DNA from: an uncultured Prevotellaceae bacterium
Lineage (GTDB): Bacteria; Bacteroidota; Bacteroidia; Bacteroidales; Bacteroidaceae
Assembly (NCBI GenBank): GCA_947176535.1
Contig: CAMWQU010000009.1
Span: 1-64,000 of the forward strand
Length of the DNA: 64,000 nt
Reading direction: 5' to 3'
Shown: piece by piece, positions 46,695 to 57,296 of the stretch
How the letters are laid out: each line of letters opens with the position of its first letter
How positions within the stretch are numbered: the first letter of the stretch is position 1
Made by a program: the position numbers and the translations under genes
Notes under the pieces: model-generated
The model's input: the letters and a program-made list of their open reading frames with translations, nothing else
Databases searched by the model: none
Told to the model about the DNA's origin: nothing

Positions 46695-48389
46695 TTACTT
46701 CAGCAGACCGGTGATGGTGCTGGCTACGGCAGCAAACTCAAGGTCGTCCTTGGCGCGTGCTTTCAGCGTGGGGTCTTTCTCCACTGCGGTGCGCAGGTTG
46801 CTGACGATGGCAGCCGTCTCGCCGGTGCGGGCGGCCAGAATAGCCTGGAGGTAAGCCGTAGTGGCATCAGCGGATTTCACGTTAGCCAGCGTCTGACGGG
46901 CCGAAGCGTAGTCCTCGTTGAGCAACTGAGCCAAAGCAGCCGTGTTGGTCTGACTGTCCGTCAGGTTCTTGGCAGCCTGCTGGTAGTTACCCTTGGCAAT
47001 GTTGTAGGCACCCATCACCTGATTGTAGTTGCCGGCACCGAATCCCTGAGCCAGCAGGCTCTCGGCACGGTCGAGATTACCCTCGCGCAGAGCCATGAGT
47101 GCCAAATTGGCGTTCACCTCGGGAGCGCGGTTGTTGATGTTCTTGGCCTTGTCAAGATACTGTGCGGCCTGCTGATAGTCGCCCTCGGCATAGCAGAGCT
47201 GTGCGAGGTTGTTCAGTGCACGGTAGTCGTTGGGGAAGAGCTTCTGTATCGTCTGGTTCCAGTTCTTCTGCTCGGCGGGATTCTCTTCCATAAGGACGTT
47301 GGCACCGTAGACGAGTTCCTCGATGCTGAGTTGCGAGGGGTCTTTCTTATACTGGTCGATGATTTCCTCGTCGCTGCGGCCGATGATTTCGTAGCTCACG
47401 ATGAGGCGTGCGCGACGGAGTTCGGGCAGAATGCCATCCTTGATGTCGGTGTAGACGTTGCTGATGTTGCGAATCTGCTGCTCACGCTCTTCGGGGTCTT
47501 TGTACATGGAGAGCACGGAGAGAATGACCTGCTTGTCCTGCAAGTTGCTGGCGGCCACGAGCTGTTGGAAACCGTCCCAGTCCTCAGCGGTGTAGCGCGT
47601 GTTGATGTCGGCATCCATCTTGATTTTCCGGAGCTCTTTCTTCAGGTAGTCTGCGCTGACGTTTTGACGACGCTCGGCCAGTTTCTCGTTGAACGAGTAG
47701 CGGCCGTCGGGCGAAGCGTAGGCACTGACTTCGATTTCGTCCAGGGCGCGGCCCTCGGCATCGTCGTTGATTTCTTTCAGTATGGCTACCAAGTCCTTCA
47801 TGCTCACGCTCGTCAGCTCGCTGGTGCGGAGGTTGGACTGTGCGATGAGGAACTTGATGTTAGCCTCCTGCTTCTGTTCGATGACGCGCTGGAACTGATC
47901 GGGAGCGATGGCGGCATTGTCGCTGTCGAGGCAGCGGCTCAGCAGTTCGGAGGTAGCCAAAACGCCGTAACCGACTTTCACGTCGGGCAGATGCTTCACT
48001 TTTTTCTTCAGACGAGCCTCGAAAGTCATGTAGAGGTCGCTGCGGAGCATTTCGGGCGTGTAGCGGAAGTTGGCCTTCATGGTGTACGTGCCACCCAGTT
48101 TGTAGTTCACGTCGGTGCCGTTGCCTTCCACCTTTTCGCCCTGGAATGTGGCGGCCTGTGCGGCCGTTTCACCTGTGGCATAGCGGAGTACGGGTGTGGC
48201 GGTGATCTGCGCCTTTTTCTTCATGTACTTTTCGGGGAACGTGACCGAAATCTGTGCAGGCACTTCTCCGGCCGTAGTCACAAGGGGCGTGGGCGTAACC
48301 TTGAAGTTGTCGGATGTGAGGTTGCCCAGTTTGCTGCAACCCGTCAGCACCAGAGCGGCGGACAGGGGCAAAAGAATTGTTTTTTTCAT
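46695..48389 (-). CDS. TPR/OmpA-like lipoprotein
   Basis: Lipobox LVLTGC; IEVSAYASPDGRYSFNEKLAERRQNVSADYL; TPR-like repeats in the C-terminal half. Confidence 0.8.
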   Translation of the reverse strand: MKKTILLPLSAALVLTGCSKLGNLTSDNFKVTPTPLVTTAGEVPAQISVTFPEKYMKKKAQITATPVLRYATGETAAQAATFQGEKVEGNGTDVNYKLGGTYTMKANFRYTPEMLRSDLYMTFEARLKKKVKHLPDVKVGYGVLATSELLSRCLDSDNAAIAPDQFQRVIEQKQEANIKFLIAQSNLRTSELTSVSMKDLVAILKEINDDAEGRALDEIEVSAYASPDGRYSFNEKLAERRQNVSADYLKKELRKIKMDADINTRYTAEDWDGFQQLVAASNLQDKQVILSVLSMYKDPEEREQQIRNISNVYTDIKDGILPELRRARLIVSYEIIGRSDEEIIDQYKKDPSQLSIEELVYGANVLMEENPAEQKNWNQTIQKLFPNDYRALNNLAQLCYAEGDYQQAAQYLDKAKNINNRAPEVNANLALMALREGNLDRAESLLAQGFGAGNYNQVMGAYNIAKGNYQQAAKNLTDSQTNTAALAQLLNEDYASARQTLANVKSADATTAYLQAILAARTGETAAIVSNLRTAVEKDPTLKARAKDDLEFAAVASTITGLLK

Positions 48390-48534
48390 TGCTTTATAAA
48401 TAAATATTATACTACTTCGCTACAAAGATACGGATTTATTGTGAAATAGGCTCACAATTTTCTCCCTTTTTTCCTATTCTTCGTCGCTATTGTTCCGGGG
48501 GGCCGGCGGAGTGGCGTCGGGAGGATGCGAAAAG

Positions 48535-48660
48535 GTCGCCCCGACGTCGGGCCTTGGTCCATACTATTGTCGGGCCTCAATCCTCATATTGTCTAAGCCT
48601 CGTCCATACTATGGGCGAGGCACCGTCCTGCCGGGGGCTTGTTTCCGTCTTCCCGGAAGC
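48535..48660. repeat. Dyad array 6
   Basis: GTCCATACTATTGTC 48557, ATCCTCATATTGTC 48580, GTCCATACTATGGGC 48602, GTCCTGCCGGGGGC 48625, GTCTTCCCGGAAGC 48647, all separated by 8 nt. Confidence 0.8.
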
Positions 48661-48678
48661 TGCTACGAAAGGGGCGTT

Positions 48679-49902
48679 TCAGGAGTAGATAAGCGTGGTG
48701 AGTTTCCGCTCGGAGAACGTCTCCTGCGCCACGTCCCAGAGTCGGGTGGCCGTGAGGTCGTCCACCCGCCGGCACATCTCTTCCAGCGTCTGCGTGGAAC
48801 CCTGATGCAAAAGGCGTCGCCCCATGCCAATGGCCACGTTCTCGCCGTTTTCCCACGCCAGTGTCAGTTGTCCTTTCAACTGTCTTTTGGCGGCGGCAAG
48901 GGCTGCCGGCGAGAGCGGGGCATCGGTGAGCCGTGCCAGTTCGCGACGTATGAGCCGCAGGCAGCGTTCCACGTCGCTGTGGTCGCACCCGAAGTAGGTC
49001 GTCCAAAGCCCCGTGTCGGTATATCCCGTCAGTCCGCTTTCTACCGTGTACACCAGTCCGTTGCGTTCGCGCAAGACCATGTTGAAGCGGGCGTTCATGC
49101 CCGGCCCGCCCAGGATATTGTTGAGCAGATAGAGGGCTGTGTGGCGACTGTCGGAGAGTGCATAACTTTGTGTGCCGAGAATGACGTGAGCCTGATGGGT
49201 CTGCTTCTTGATGCGGGCATCGGGAGGGGGCACCAGGGCACCGGGAGCCTCGCGGATGACGGCGGGCAGGGACGCCGCCCCGTCGGTGTCACACAGGCGG
49301 GCAGCCATGCGCTCCACCTGCGCCATCTTCACGTCGCCCAGCACGAAGAGCACCATGCGGCCGGGATGGTAGAGGCGACGGGCAAAGCGCAGGAGGTCGT
49401 CCGTGCGGTAGGCGTGCAGACGGTCGGCCTCGCCCAGAATGTTGCGCCCCAGTGGGTGGTCGCGGAAGAGCAGCGTCTCGAAGTCGTCGTAGATGAGTTC
49501 CGAGGGAGAGTCGTTGTAGCTCTCTATCTCGTCGCAGACAACCTCCACTTCGCGTTCCAGTTCGCGCTGCGGAAAGGTGCTGCGGAGGGTGATGTCGAAC
49601 AGGAGGTCGAGGGCGCGGGAAAGGTGGTGCCGCAGCACGCTACAATAGTAGACGGTGTGCTCCTTGCCCGTGTAGGCATTCAGTTCGCCGCCCACCGACT
49701 CCATGCGGTTGATGATGTGCCAGGCCTTGCGCCGACGGGTTCCCTTGAAGGACATGTGCTCGATGAAATGGGCCATTCCTGACTCCTCGGGCAACTGGTC
49801 GCGTGTGCCGGCGTCTACGGCCAGTCCGCAGTAGACCACCCGGCTCGTCCGGTGGTCGAGAACGATGCGTAGGCCGTTGTCGAGTGTGGCGGTTTGTATC
49901 AT
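48679..49902 (-). CDS. M16 family metallopeptidase
   Basis: GMAHFIEHMSFKGT (HxxEH) and downstream Glu region. Confidence 0.92.
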   Translation of the reverse strand: MIQTATLDNGLRIVLDHRTSRVVYCGLAVDAGTRDQLPEESGMAHFIEHMSFKGTRRRKAWHIINRMESVGGELNAYTGKEHTVYYCSVLRHHLSRALDLLFDITLRSTFPQRELEREVEVVCDEIESYNDSPSELIYDDFETLLFRDHPLGRNILGEADRLHAYRTDDLLRFARRLYHPGRMVLFVLGDVKMAQVERMAARLCDTDGAASLPAVIREAPGALVPPPDARIKKQTHQAHVILGTQSYALSDSRHTALYLLNNILGGPGMNARFNMVLRERNGLVYTVESGLTGYTDTGLWTTYFGCDHSDVERCLRLIRRELARLTDAPLSPAALAAAKRQLKGQLTLAWENGENVAIGMGRRLLHQGSTQTLEEMCRRVDDLTATRLWDVAQETFSERKLTTLIYS

Positions 49903-49914
49903 GATAAGTTGAAG

Positions 49915-50490
49915 TTAAGCATTGAGAATCAGTATGCTTTCCGGCCCCATGTTGAACAGCAAATCGACGATGCTCAAGTCCGGCATGAAGCCGTGGCGGT
50001 CGCTGAAAATCTGATAATAGGGCGAGGGGTGAAAGTTGGATGAGGGAGCAGGGGCGTGACTGTCCGGACAAGCGTGCGAATCGCCGTCTGTCGCCTGTTC
50101 GTCCTCCCCGAACACCAGTCTGCACACCATCTCCTGCAAGGCTTGGTTGTAGTCGGCCAAAAATTCCCATTTCCGTTCGTAGAAAGGGGCGAAGTCATCG
50201 GCATAAAACTCAAAAAATGGGGTACGCCGGTAGCTGCTCGTGAGGGCCTGCCAGTGGAGGTGGCGCCAGTTGCCGTGGTCGCTGATGCGGATGTCGCGCG
50301 TCAGTGTGCGGTAGGGCACGAACTTCACCACGGGTATGGTGAGTGCCAGCGGGCCGTTGGGTGAGGCAATGTAACAGCGGTTGCGAAGCGTCTGCTTGCA
50401 ATAGATGTCGTCGGGGTCGATGGCCGCATCGCGGTATCGCGCCAACCGGGCGTAGTACGAGACGGGGGCCAGATAGTAACTCTTCATCAT
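49915..50490 (-). CDS. WbqC family protein
   Basis: YLAPVSYYARLARYRDAAIDPDDIYCKQTLRNRCYIASPNGPLALTIPV. Confidence 0.85.
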   Translation of the reverse strand: MMKSYYLAPVSYYARLARYRDAAIDPDDIYCKQTLRNRCYIASPNGPLALTIPVVKFVPYRTLTRDIRISDHGNWRHLHWQALTSSYRRTPFFEFYADDFAPFYERKWEFLADYNQALQEMVCRLVFGEDEQATDGDSHACPDSHAPAPSSNFHPSPYYQIFSDRHGFMPDLSIVDLLFNMGPESILILNA

Positions 50491-50527
50491 GGCGAATCAC
50501 CTTGTCGGCTTGTCGCTTACGTGGGTT

Positions 50528-51979
50528 TTACTTAATGTCGTCCACCCAGCGGAAGAGACGCTCCCAGCGGATGCCGCCGTCAAACAAACCATAGTCCTTG
50601 TCCTTGGAGAACCATATTAGGATGGGTTTTCCCACGATGTGGTCTTCCGGCACGAAGCCCCAGAAGCGGGAGTCGGCCGAGTTGTGGCGGTTGTCGCCCT
50701 GCATCCAGTAGTAGTCCATCTTGAAAGTGTACGAAGTGGCTTTCTCCCCGTTGATGAGGATGTCGCCTCGGTCGTTCACCTCCAGCGTGTTGCCCTCATA
50801 GATCCGGATGCAACGTTCGTAGACGGGCAGATTGTCGAGATTGAGCGTAATGGAAGCTCCTTTTGCGGGAATCCAAAGGGGGCCGTAATTGTCTACCGTC
50901 CAGCCCTTGTGCCCGTTCAGCGGATAGAGTCTCTCGGTGTCCTCGTCGCTCACCACTTCCACCCGGCCCACCAGGTCGGGACGGTCTTTCAGAGCCTTTA
51001 CCATCTGCGCCGTCAGCGGACAGACGCCCGATGTGTACAGGTCGCGGTAGTCGTCGAACGAAAGTCCGATTTCGCGTATGAAATCGTCGGGCAGGCTGCC
51101 CTGCAGTAGTTCCACGTAATAATTGTACTGCACGTTGTCGGGCTCCTTGTTAGCCACTCCGTCGAGATAGACGATGCGGTCGCGGATTTGCAGAACCTGA
51201 CCGGGCAGACCCACACAACGCTTCACGTAATTCTCGCGACGGTCTACTGGCCGCCATATCACCTGTCCGAACTCCTGCGGATTCTGTTTGATGTAGAGGT
51301 TACCTAACGTGTAAATGGTCTTGAAGACGTTATAGCGTTGCAGCGCATCCAGTTGATTCCATTCGATGTCTCCGAAGTTCTGCTGGTAAATCTGCCGTCC
51401 GTACATATAGTCGAGCATATAAAAGTCCGCCGTCTGAAACATCGGAGCAAGGGCCACGCTGTCGCCTGCGGGATAGTTGAAGACTACGATGTCGTTCAAT
51501 TGCACGGGTTTAGGGTCGATGCGCTTGTACTCCCACTGCGGCCACGTGATGTAGCTCTGTCCGCCGAAAGGCAGCGTGTGCTGACACAAGGGCATCGAAA
51601 GCGGAGTCATCGGGGCGCGGGGGCCGTAACTGGTTTTTGATACGTAGAGGTAGTCGCCCACGAGTAGACTTTTCTCTAAAGAACTCGATGGAATGGTGTA
51701 ATTCTGGAAGAAATAGATGTTCACGAAGTAGACGGCCACTAAGGCAAATACGATGGCGTCCGCCCAGCTCATGATGGTGCGGGTGACGGGATTCTCCAGT
51801 TCCTTCCACCATCCCCACTTCACCTTGCGGGTGATGTAGGCGTCAAACACAAAAGGCACGGTCAGATAGCCCCACCACGAGGCACGAATCCAAACCAGAA
51901 AAACCACTAACAATGCGCTGTATCCTATTCCTTGTGCCCAGTCTTTCCATGTGAGCTTCTTCTCTTGTTTCTTTTTCAT
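50528..51979 (-). CDS. lepB: Signal peptidase I
   Basis: QNYTIPSSSLEKSLLVGDYLYVSKTSYGPRAP; RRENYVKRCVGLPGQ; YYWMQGDNRHNSADSRFWGFVPEDHIVGK. Confidence 0.93.
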   Translation of the reverse strand: MKKKQEKKLTWKDWAQGIGYSALLVVFLVWIRASWWGYLTVPFVFDAYITRKVKWGWWKELENPVTRTIMSWADAIVFALVAVYFVNIYFFQNYTIPSSSLEKSLLVGDYLYVSKTSYGPRAPMTPLSMPLCQHTLPFGGQSYITWPQWEYKRIDPKPVQLNDIVVFNYPAGDSVALAPMFQTADFYMLDYMYGRQIYQQNFGDIEWNQLDALQRYNVFKTIYTLGNLYIKQNPQEFGQVIWRPVDRRENYVKRCVGLPGQVLQIRDRIVYLDGVANKEPDNVQYNYYVELLQGSLPDDFIREIGLSFDDYRDLYTSGVCPLTAQMVKALKDRPDLVGRVEVVSDEDTERLYPLNGHKGWTVDNYGPLWIPAKGASITLNLDNLPVYERCIRIYEGNTLEVNDRGDILINGEKATSYTFKMDYYWMQGDNRHNSADSRFWGFVPEDHIVGKPILIWFSKDKDYGLFDGGIRWERLFRWVDDIK

Positions 51980-52025
51980 CGGGTAACGATTCTTATGTGT
52001 TGTATCTTTCTTTCGGGAGTGTTTA

Positions 52026-52781
52026 TCAGAAGTCGAAGAGGTCGCTCATGGTCAGCAGACCGCTGTGCTGCGCCGTGTATTCGGCTGCCAGTACGGCCCC
52101 CAGTGCAAAACCGCGACGACTGTGGGCATCGTGTGTGATGGTAATCCGGTCAGCCTCCGAATCCCACGTGACGGAGTGAATGCCCGGCACCTCGCCTTGG
52201 CGGCGGCTGTCGATGCGCAACCGGTCTTGAGGTACATCTGTTGTCCCCTCAACGGCTCCGTCAGGCTGGGTCAGCTCGCCGAACTGCCATCCGTTGAGGC
52301 GGTCTACCTCGCCTACCAGTTCTTCCGCCAGTGTGATGGCCGTGCCGCTGGGGTGGTCGAGTTTGTGGATGTGGTGGACTTCCTCCATCTGCGGGGTGTA
52401 GGAGGGGAAACGGTTCATGATGCGGGCCAGATAGCGATTGACGGCACGGAAAACCGTGACGCCGAGGCTGAAGTTTGAGCTCCAGAAAAGCGTCTGTCCC
52501 TCCTCCGTACACATCCGTTTTACGTCTTCACCGTGTTCCTTGAGCCAACCTGTCGAGCCGCTGACTACCTTTACCCTCTGGCGGAAAGCCTTCAGGTAGT
52601 TGTCGTAGGCCACGTGCGGAGCCGTGAACTCAATGGCTACATCGGCACTCCGGAAAGCCTGACTTTCAAAGTCCTGCTGATTGTCAATATCAATGATGCT
52701 TACGATTTCGTGTCCGCGGCTGAGGGCGATTTCTTCTATCATACGCCCCATCTTGCCGTAACCTATCAATGCAATTTTCAT
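52026..52781 (-). CDS. dapB: 4-hydroxy-tetrahydrodipicolinate reductase
   Basis: MKIALIGYGKMGRMIEEIAL...VSGSTGWL...SSNFSLGV...HHIHKLDHPSGTA. Confidence 0.94.
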   Translation of the reverse strand: MKIALIGYGKMGRMIEEIALSRGHEIVSIIDIDNQQDFESQAFRSADVAIEFTAPHVAYDNYLKAFRQRVKVVSGSTGWLKEHGEDVKRMCTEEGQTLFWSSNFSLGVTVFRAVNRYLARIMNRFPSYTPQMEEVHHIHKLDHPSGTAITLAEELVGEVDRLNGWQFGELTQPDGAVEGTTDVPQDRLRIDSRRQGEVPGIHSVTWDSEADRITITHDAHSRRGFALGAVLAAEYTAQHSGLLTMSDLFDF

Positions 52782-52875
52782 AAGTTTAGCATATTTTCGA
52801 CTGCAAAGATAGGTAATTCGGAGCAAAAACCGTACTTTTGTTAGGCATTTTTAAGAATAATGCGCTTTTGACGGC

Positions 52876-54189
52876 ATGGAGAAATTATTACATTACGTAT
52901 GGAAGCATCGCTTGTTGCCTCTGCGCGCTCTTCAGACTACCGACGGACAGGACATTGAGATTCTTGATCCGGGACTGGCCAATCCGAATGCCGGGCCTGA
53001 CTTTTTCAATGCCAAGGTGCGCATCGGAGAAACTGTCTGGGCGGGTAATGTGGAGATTCATCTGCGTTCAAGCGACTGGTTCAGGCATGGGCATGAGAAT
53101 AATGAAAATTATGACAATGTGGTGCTGCATGTGGCCTCGGTCATCGACTGCGAGGTGACGACAAGCAGCGGAAAGCGGTTGCCGCAACTGCAACTCGATA
53201 TTCCCGCCGACCTCAGTCTGCGCTACGAAAACTTGCAACAGGCGGAGGATTATCCTCGTTGTTATCGCGTCATTCCGGGACTGGACAGCTTCCGGGTGCA
53301 TTCGTGGATGGACACACTGGCCGTGGAACGCATCGAGGAAAAAGCCCGCCGGGTGATGGAACGGCTGAAAAAGACCAATGGTAATTGGGAATGGGTGTTG
53401 TTCGTGACCTTGGCGCGCAACTTCGGGTTTGGCATCAATGGTGATGTGTTCGAGACATGGGCGGAGCGCATTCCCCTTGAGCGCATCGGCAAGCATCGTG
53501 ACGAGCTGTTTCAGATAGAAGCCATTTTTCTGGGCATGGCCGGTCTGCTGGAGGCCGACAGCCTGCCGCCAAATTCGGCGGAGCATGGGGCAGACGATGA
53601 GTATTTCCTCCGTCTGCAAAAGGAGTTTGCCTACCAGTGCCGCCTATTTGGACTGGGAGCTATCATGCCGTATCAGCAATGGAAGGACCTGTGTCTGCGG
53701 CCGCAGAACTTTCCCCACATCCGTCTGGCCGAATTGGCATGGATATACCACAAGGGCAATGTGGCACTGGCCAAGCTGAAAGATGCCGTGATGGAAGAAA
53801 AGGCTTTGGAAGCTCTGCGGCGCATACTCGTGGGCGAAACCTCGGAATATTGGCATACGCACATCATGTTCGGGCAGGCCGTGGAGAAGCGTCAGCTTCA
53901 TCTCAGTCCGGCTTCGCAGAATCTGCTTATCATCAATACCGTCGTGCCCGTTCTCTATGCTTATGCCATGAGCCACGACAATTATCTCCTGCGCGAGCGG
54001 GTGCTGGACTTGCTGCAACTGCTGCCGGCCGAAAACAACTACATCCTGCGCCAGTGGAAGGAATGCGGGCTGAAAGTGAATACGGCGGCCGACAGTCAGG
54101 CCCTTATCCAACTGAAACAACAATACTGCGACCGGCATGACTGCCTCAGATGCAGCTTCGGTTACGAATACTTAAAATCACAACTATGA
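52876..54189 (+). CDS. DUF2851 family protein
   Basis: MEKLLHYVWKHRLLPLRALQTTDGQDIEILDPGLANPNAGPDFFNAKVRIGETVWAGNVEIHLRSSDW. Confidence 0.88.
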   Translation: MEKLLHYVWKHRLLPLRALQTTDGQDIEILDPGLANPNAGPDFFNAKVRIGETVWAGNVEIHLRSSDWFRHGHENNENYDNVVLHVASVIDCEVTTSSGKRLPQLQLDIPADLSLRYENLQQAEDYPRCYRVIPGLDSFRVHSWMDTLAVERIEEKARRVMERLKKTNGNWEWVLFVTLARNFGFGINGDVFETWAERIPLERIGKHRDELFQIEAIFLGMAGLLEADSLPPNSAEHGADDEYFLRLQKEFAYQCRLFGLGAIMPYQQWKDLCLRPQNFPHIRLAELAWIYHKGNVALAKLKDAVMEEKALEALRRILVGETSEYWHTHIMFGQAVEKRQLHLSPASQNLLIINTVVPVLYAYAMSHDNYLLRERVLDLLQLLPAENNYILRQWKECGLKVNTAADSQALIQLKQQYCDRHDCLRCSFGYEYLKSQL

Positions 54190-54575
54190 CACACGAAATC
54201 CGAATGAAGGTGCGCGACTACGAGTGCGACCTACAAGGCATCGTAAACAATGCCAATTATCAACATTATACCGAACATGCCCGTCACGAGATGCTACTCG
54301 ACATGGGAGTTTCGTTTGCCGACCTCCATCGACAGGGGATTGATGTCGTGGTGGCGCGCATAACACTCTCCTACAAGAAGCCCCTCCGCAGTGACGATGA
54401 ATTTATTGTCCGCACCCGTGGGAAGAAAGAGGGCATCCGGTATGTCTTCTATCAGGATATTCTCCGCCTGCCCGACGAACAGTTGGCGTGTCGTGCCAAA
54501 GTAGATATTGCGGCAGTGGTGAATGGCGTATTGGCTACACAATGCCCGATACTGGATAATCTTTTGGTGGATTGA
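54186..54575 (+). CDS. Acyl-CoA thioesterase (hotdog fold)
   Basis: VRDYECDLQGIVNNANYQHYTEHARHEML 4HBT-type motif; ATGA overlap with the upstream gene. Confidence 0.85.
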   Translation: MTHEIRMKVRDYECDLQGIVNNANYQHYTEHARHEMLLDMGVSFADLHRQGIDVVVARITLSYKKPLRSDDEFIVRTRGKKEGIRYVFYQDILRLPDEQLACRAKVDIAAVVNGVLATQCPILDNLLVD

Positions 54576-55687
54576 GCGTGGATAAGGAACTGTTGTACAC
54601 CATCGCGCTGACGTGCATTCTGCCTTATCAGTCGCAGATACAGCAGGCTCTGCTGAATGCGGCGGGGTCGGCGACGGCTTTGTTTGAGGCTCGGAATCGG
54701 TTGAAAGAGTTGGTGCCCGATGCCGGCGACCGGCTTGTGAAAGCCGTGGCGCAGATGGAGGCCCATCTTCTCCGTGCTGAGCAGGAAATGGAGTTTGCAG
54801 AAAAGAATCGTATTCGCTTGCTCGGTCGGGATGATGTGCTCTATCCGACCCGATTGCGCGAATGCCCCGATGCCCCGGTTCTGCTTTATTATAAAGGGAC
54901 GGCCGACCTCAACACCCGTCATATCGTCAGTATGGTGGGTACACGCAAGAATACGGATTACGGACGGACGTTCTGTCAGCACTTTCTGAATGATTTGTCC
55001 CGGTTGTGCCCCGATACGATTGTCATCAGTGGTTTGGCCTACGGCATTGATGTCTGTGCCCACCGTCAGTCGTTGGCTCACGGCTTGCAGACCGTAGGTG
55101 TACTGGCTCACGGCTTGGATCAGATATATCCTCGTATGCACCGGCAGACGGCCGTCGATATGCTCGGACAGGGCGGACTTGTCACCGAGTTTATGAGTAA
55201 CCGTCCGGTCGAGAAAGTAAACTTTGTGAGCCGCAACCGTATCGTGGCCGGCATGGCTGACGCTACGATTGTGGTGGAAAGTGCCGAACGGGGCGGAAGT
55301 CTGATTACGGCGGGCATTGCCGGTGACTACGGTCGTGATGTCTTTGCCGTACCGGGCCGTGTCAGTGACGTCACGTCAGCCGGCTGCAACCGCCTCATAC
55401 GAGACAACCGCGCCGCATTACTCCAGAGTGCCGAAGATTTCGTGGAAATAATGGGATGGGCTACTGCACAGACCGGAGGAAAACCGATTCAGCGTGAACT
55501 GTTTCCCGAACTTTCTCCCGATGAAACGGTCGTTTTCGATGCCCTGAAACATTCTGACGGCAAACAGATAAACCAACTTACCGTGGAGACCAACCTCCCT
55601 GTCACCCACCTGTCGAGCCTGCTTTTCGAGATGGAAATGCGAGGTATCGTGCGCCGTCTGAGCGGAGGACTGTATAAACTCATTTAA
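54572..55687 (+). CDS. dprA: DNA-processing protein DprA
   Basis: VSMVGTRKNTDYGR...VISGLAYGIDVCAHRQSL...NRIVAGMADATIVVESAERGGSLITAGIA; TTG or GTG start overlapping the upstream stop. Confidence 0.94.
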   Translation: MSVDKELLYTIALTCILPYQSQIQQALLNAAGSATALFEARNRLKELVPDAGDRLVKAVAQMEAHLLRAEQEMEFAEKNRIRLLGRDDVLYPTRLRECPDAPVLLYYKGTADLNTRHIVSMVGTRKNTDYGRTFCQHFLNDLSRLCPDTIVISGLAYGIDVCAHRQSLAHGLQTVGVLAHGLDQIYPRMHRQTAVDMLGQGGLVTEFMSNRPVEKVNFVSRNRIVAGMADATIVVESAERGGSLITAGIAGDYGRDVFAVPGRVSDVTSAGCNRLIRDNRAALLQSAEDFVEIMGWATAQTGGKPIQRELFPELSPDETVVFDALKHSDGKQINQLTVETNLPVTHLSSLLFEMEMRGIVRRLSGGLYKLI

Positions 55688-55717
55688 CTTATCTTTTTCC
55701 CAACATACTATTCACTC

Positions 55718-57268
55718 ATGCTCGTAAAAGTTTGCACTGCCGCCGTACAAGGTTTGGATGCCACAACGGTCATTACGGAAGTTAATTCCGGTCGGGGGCT
55801 TAGTTTCTCGCTTGTGGGCTTGCCCGATAATGCTGTAAAGGAAAGTCATGAGCGCATTGTGGCGGCCATACAGAACAGCGGTTACCGCTTCCCGTCAAAA
55901 GCTATTATCGTGAACCTCACTCCGGCCGATCTCAAGAAAGAAGGTTCGTCCTACGACCTCCCCATCGCCATTGGCATACTGGCCACGGAATCGGAAGTCA
56001 GTACCGAGCGGTTGAAGACTTATATGATGGTGGGAGAGTTGAGCCTCGATGGCTCACTTCTGCCCGTTCGCGGCGCGCTCTCCATTGCTATCATGGCCCG
56101 TGAGCAAGGTTTCGAGGGGCTCGTTGTTCCTCGGCAGAACGTCCGTGAGGCAGCCGTAGTCAATCGTTTGAAAGTGTACGGGGCCGAACACATGTCCGAA
56201 GTCATCGACCTGCTCAACGGAACCGAGAGGGCCATTTCCCCGACAGAAGTCGATACACGCGAGGAGTTTTATAGCCGACAAAAAGATTTTGAGTTGGACT
56301 TTGCCGATGTGCGGGGACAGGAGTCCGTGAAGCGTGCCATGGAAGTGGCGGCTGCGGGTGGTCACAATCTCATCATGATAGGCCCGCCGGGTTCGGGAAA
56401 GAGCATGATGGCTAAGCGGCTGCCTACGATTCTGCCTCCTCTTTCGCTGAGAGAGAGTCTGGAGACTACGCAGATACATAGTGTGGCCGGCAAACTGAGC
56501 CGCGACACGTCGCTGATAGCTCAGCGACCTTTCCGCTCCCCTCATCATACCATTTCGCAAGTCGCCCTTGTCGGAGGCGGTGCCAATCCGCAGCCGGGCG
56601 AAATCTCGTTGGCTCACAACGGTGTGCTTTTTCTCGATGAATTGCCGGAATTTAGCCGTGCCGTGCTCGAAGTGCTCCGTCAGCCGTTGGAAGACCGCGT
56701 CATAAACATCTCAAGGGCAAAGTATGCGGTTACTTATCCGGCCTCTTTCATGTTTGTGGCTTCCATGAATCCTTGTCCCTGCGGATATTACGGCGACCCT
56801 ACGCACCATTGTACCTGCACGCCGGGGCGCATACAGCAATACATGAGTAAAATCAGCGGCCCGCTGCTCGACCGCATCGACATTCAGTGCGAGATACAGC
56901 CTCTGCCTTTCAGCGACATATCGAAGGCGCAGCCCGGAGAACCGTCGGAGGCCATCCGCGAACGTGTCATCCGCGCCCGTCAGATGCAGGAGGAGCGTTT
57001 CCGCGAGTATCGTGGCATTTATTGTAACGCGCAGATGTCGGAGCGCATGATTCAGCAGTATGCCGTACCTTCCGAACGTGGTCTTGCCATGCTCCGTATG
57101 GCTATGGAGCGTCTCAGCCTGTCGGCTCGCGCCTACAACCGCATCCTCAAAGTCTCCCGTACCATCGCAGACTTGGACGCTTCGGAGAATGTGCAGTCCC
57201 ATCATATAGCGGAGGCTATCGGTTATAGAAACTTAGACCGCGGCGATTGGGCGGAACGTGGAATGTAA
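55718..57268 (+). CDS. comM: YifB/ComM family Mg-chelatase-like AAA ATPase
   Basis: GRGLSFSLVGLPDNAVKESHERI...IMIGPPGSGKSMMAKRLPTILPPL...RPFRSPHHTIS. Confidence 0.94.
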   Translation: MLVKVCTAAVQGLDATTVITEVNSGRGLSFSLVGLPDNAVKESHERIVAAIQNSGYRFPSKAIIVNLTPADLKKEGSSYDLPIAIGILATESEVSTERLKTYMMVGELSLDGSLLPVRGALSIAIMAREQGFEGLVVPRQNVREAAVVNRLKVYGAEHMSEVIDLLNGTERAISPTEVDTREEFYSRQKDFELDFADVRGQESVKRAMEVAAAGGHNLIMIGPPGSGKSMMAKRLPTILPPLSLRESLETTQIHSVAGKLSRDTSLIAQRPFRSPHHTISQVALVGGGANPQPGEISLAHNGVLFLDELPEFSRAVLEVLRQPLEDRVINISRAKYAVTYPASFMFVASMNPCPCGYYGDPTHHCTCTPGRIQQYMSKISGPLLDRIDIQCEIQPLPFSDISKAQPGEPSEAIRERVIRARQMQEERFREYRGIYCNAQMSERMIQQYAVPSERGLAMLRMAMERLSLSARAYNRILKVSRTIADLDASENVQSHHIAEAIGYRNLDRGDWAERGM

Positions 57269-57296
57269 ATAAATCTTAGCATAAAACAAAGAGTAT

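Noticed and set aside
46641-48449. 602-aa plus-strand ORF antisense to the TPR/OmpA-like lipoprotein
   Set aside because: Same shadow-ORF artefact; the minus-strand frame has a lipobox, OmpA-like and TPR features
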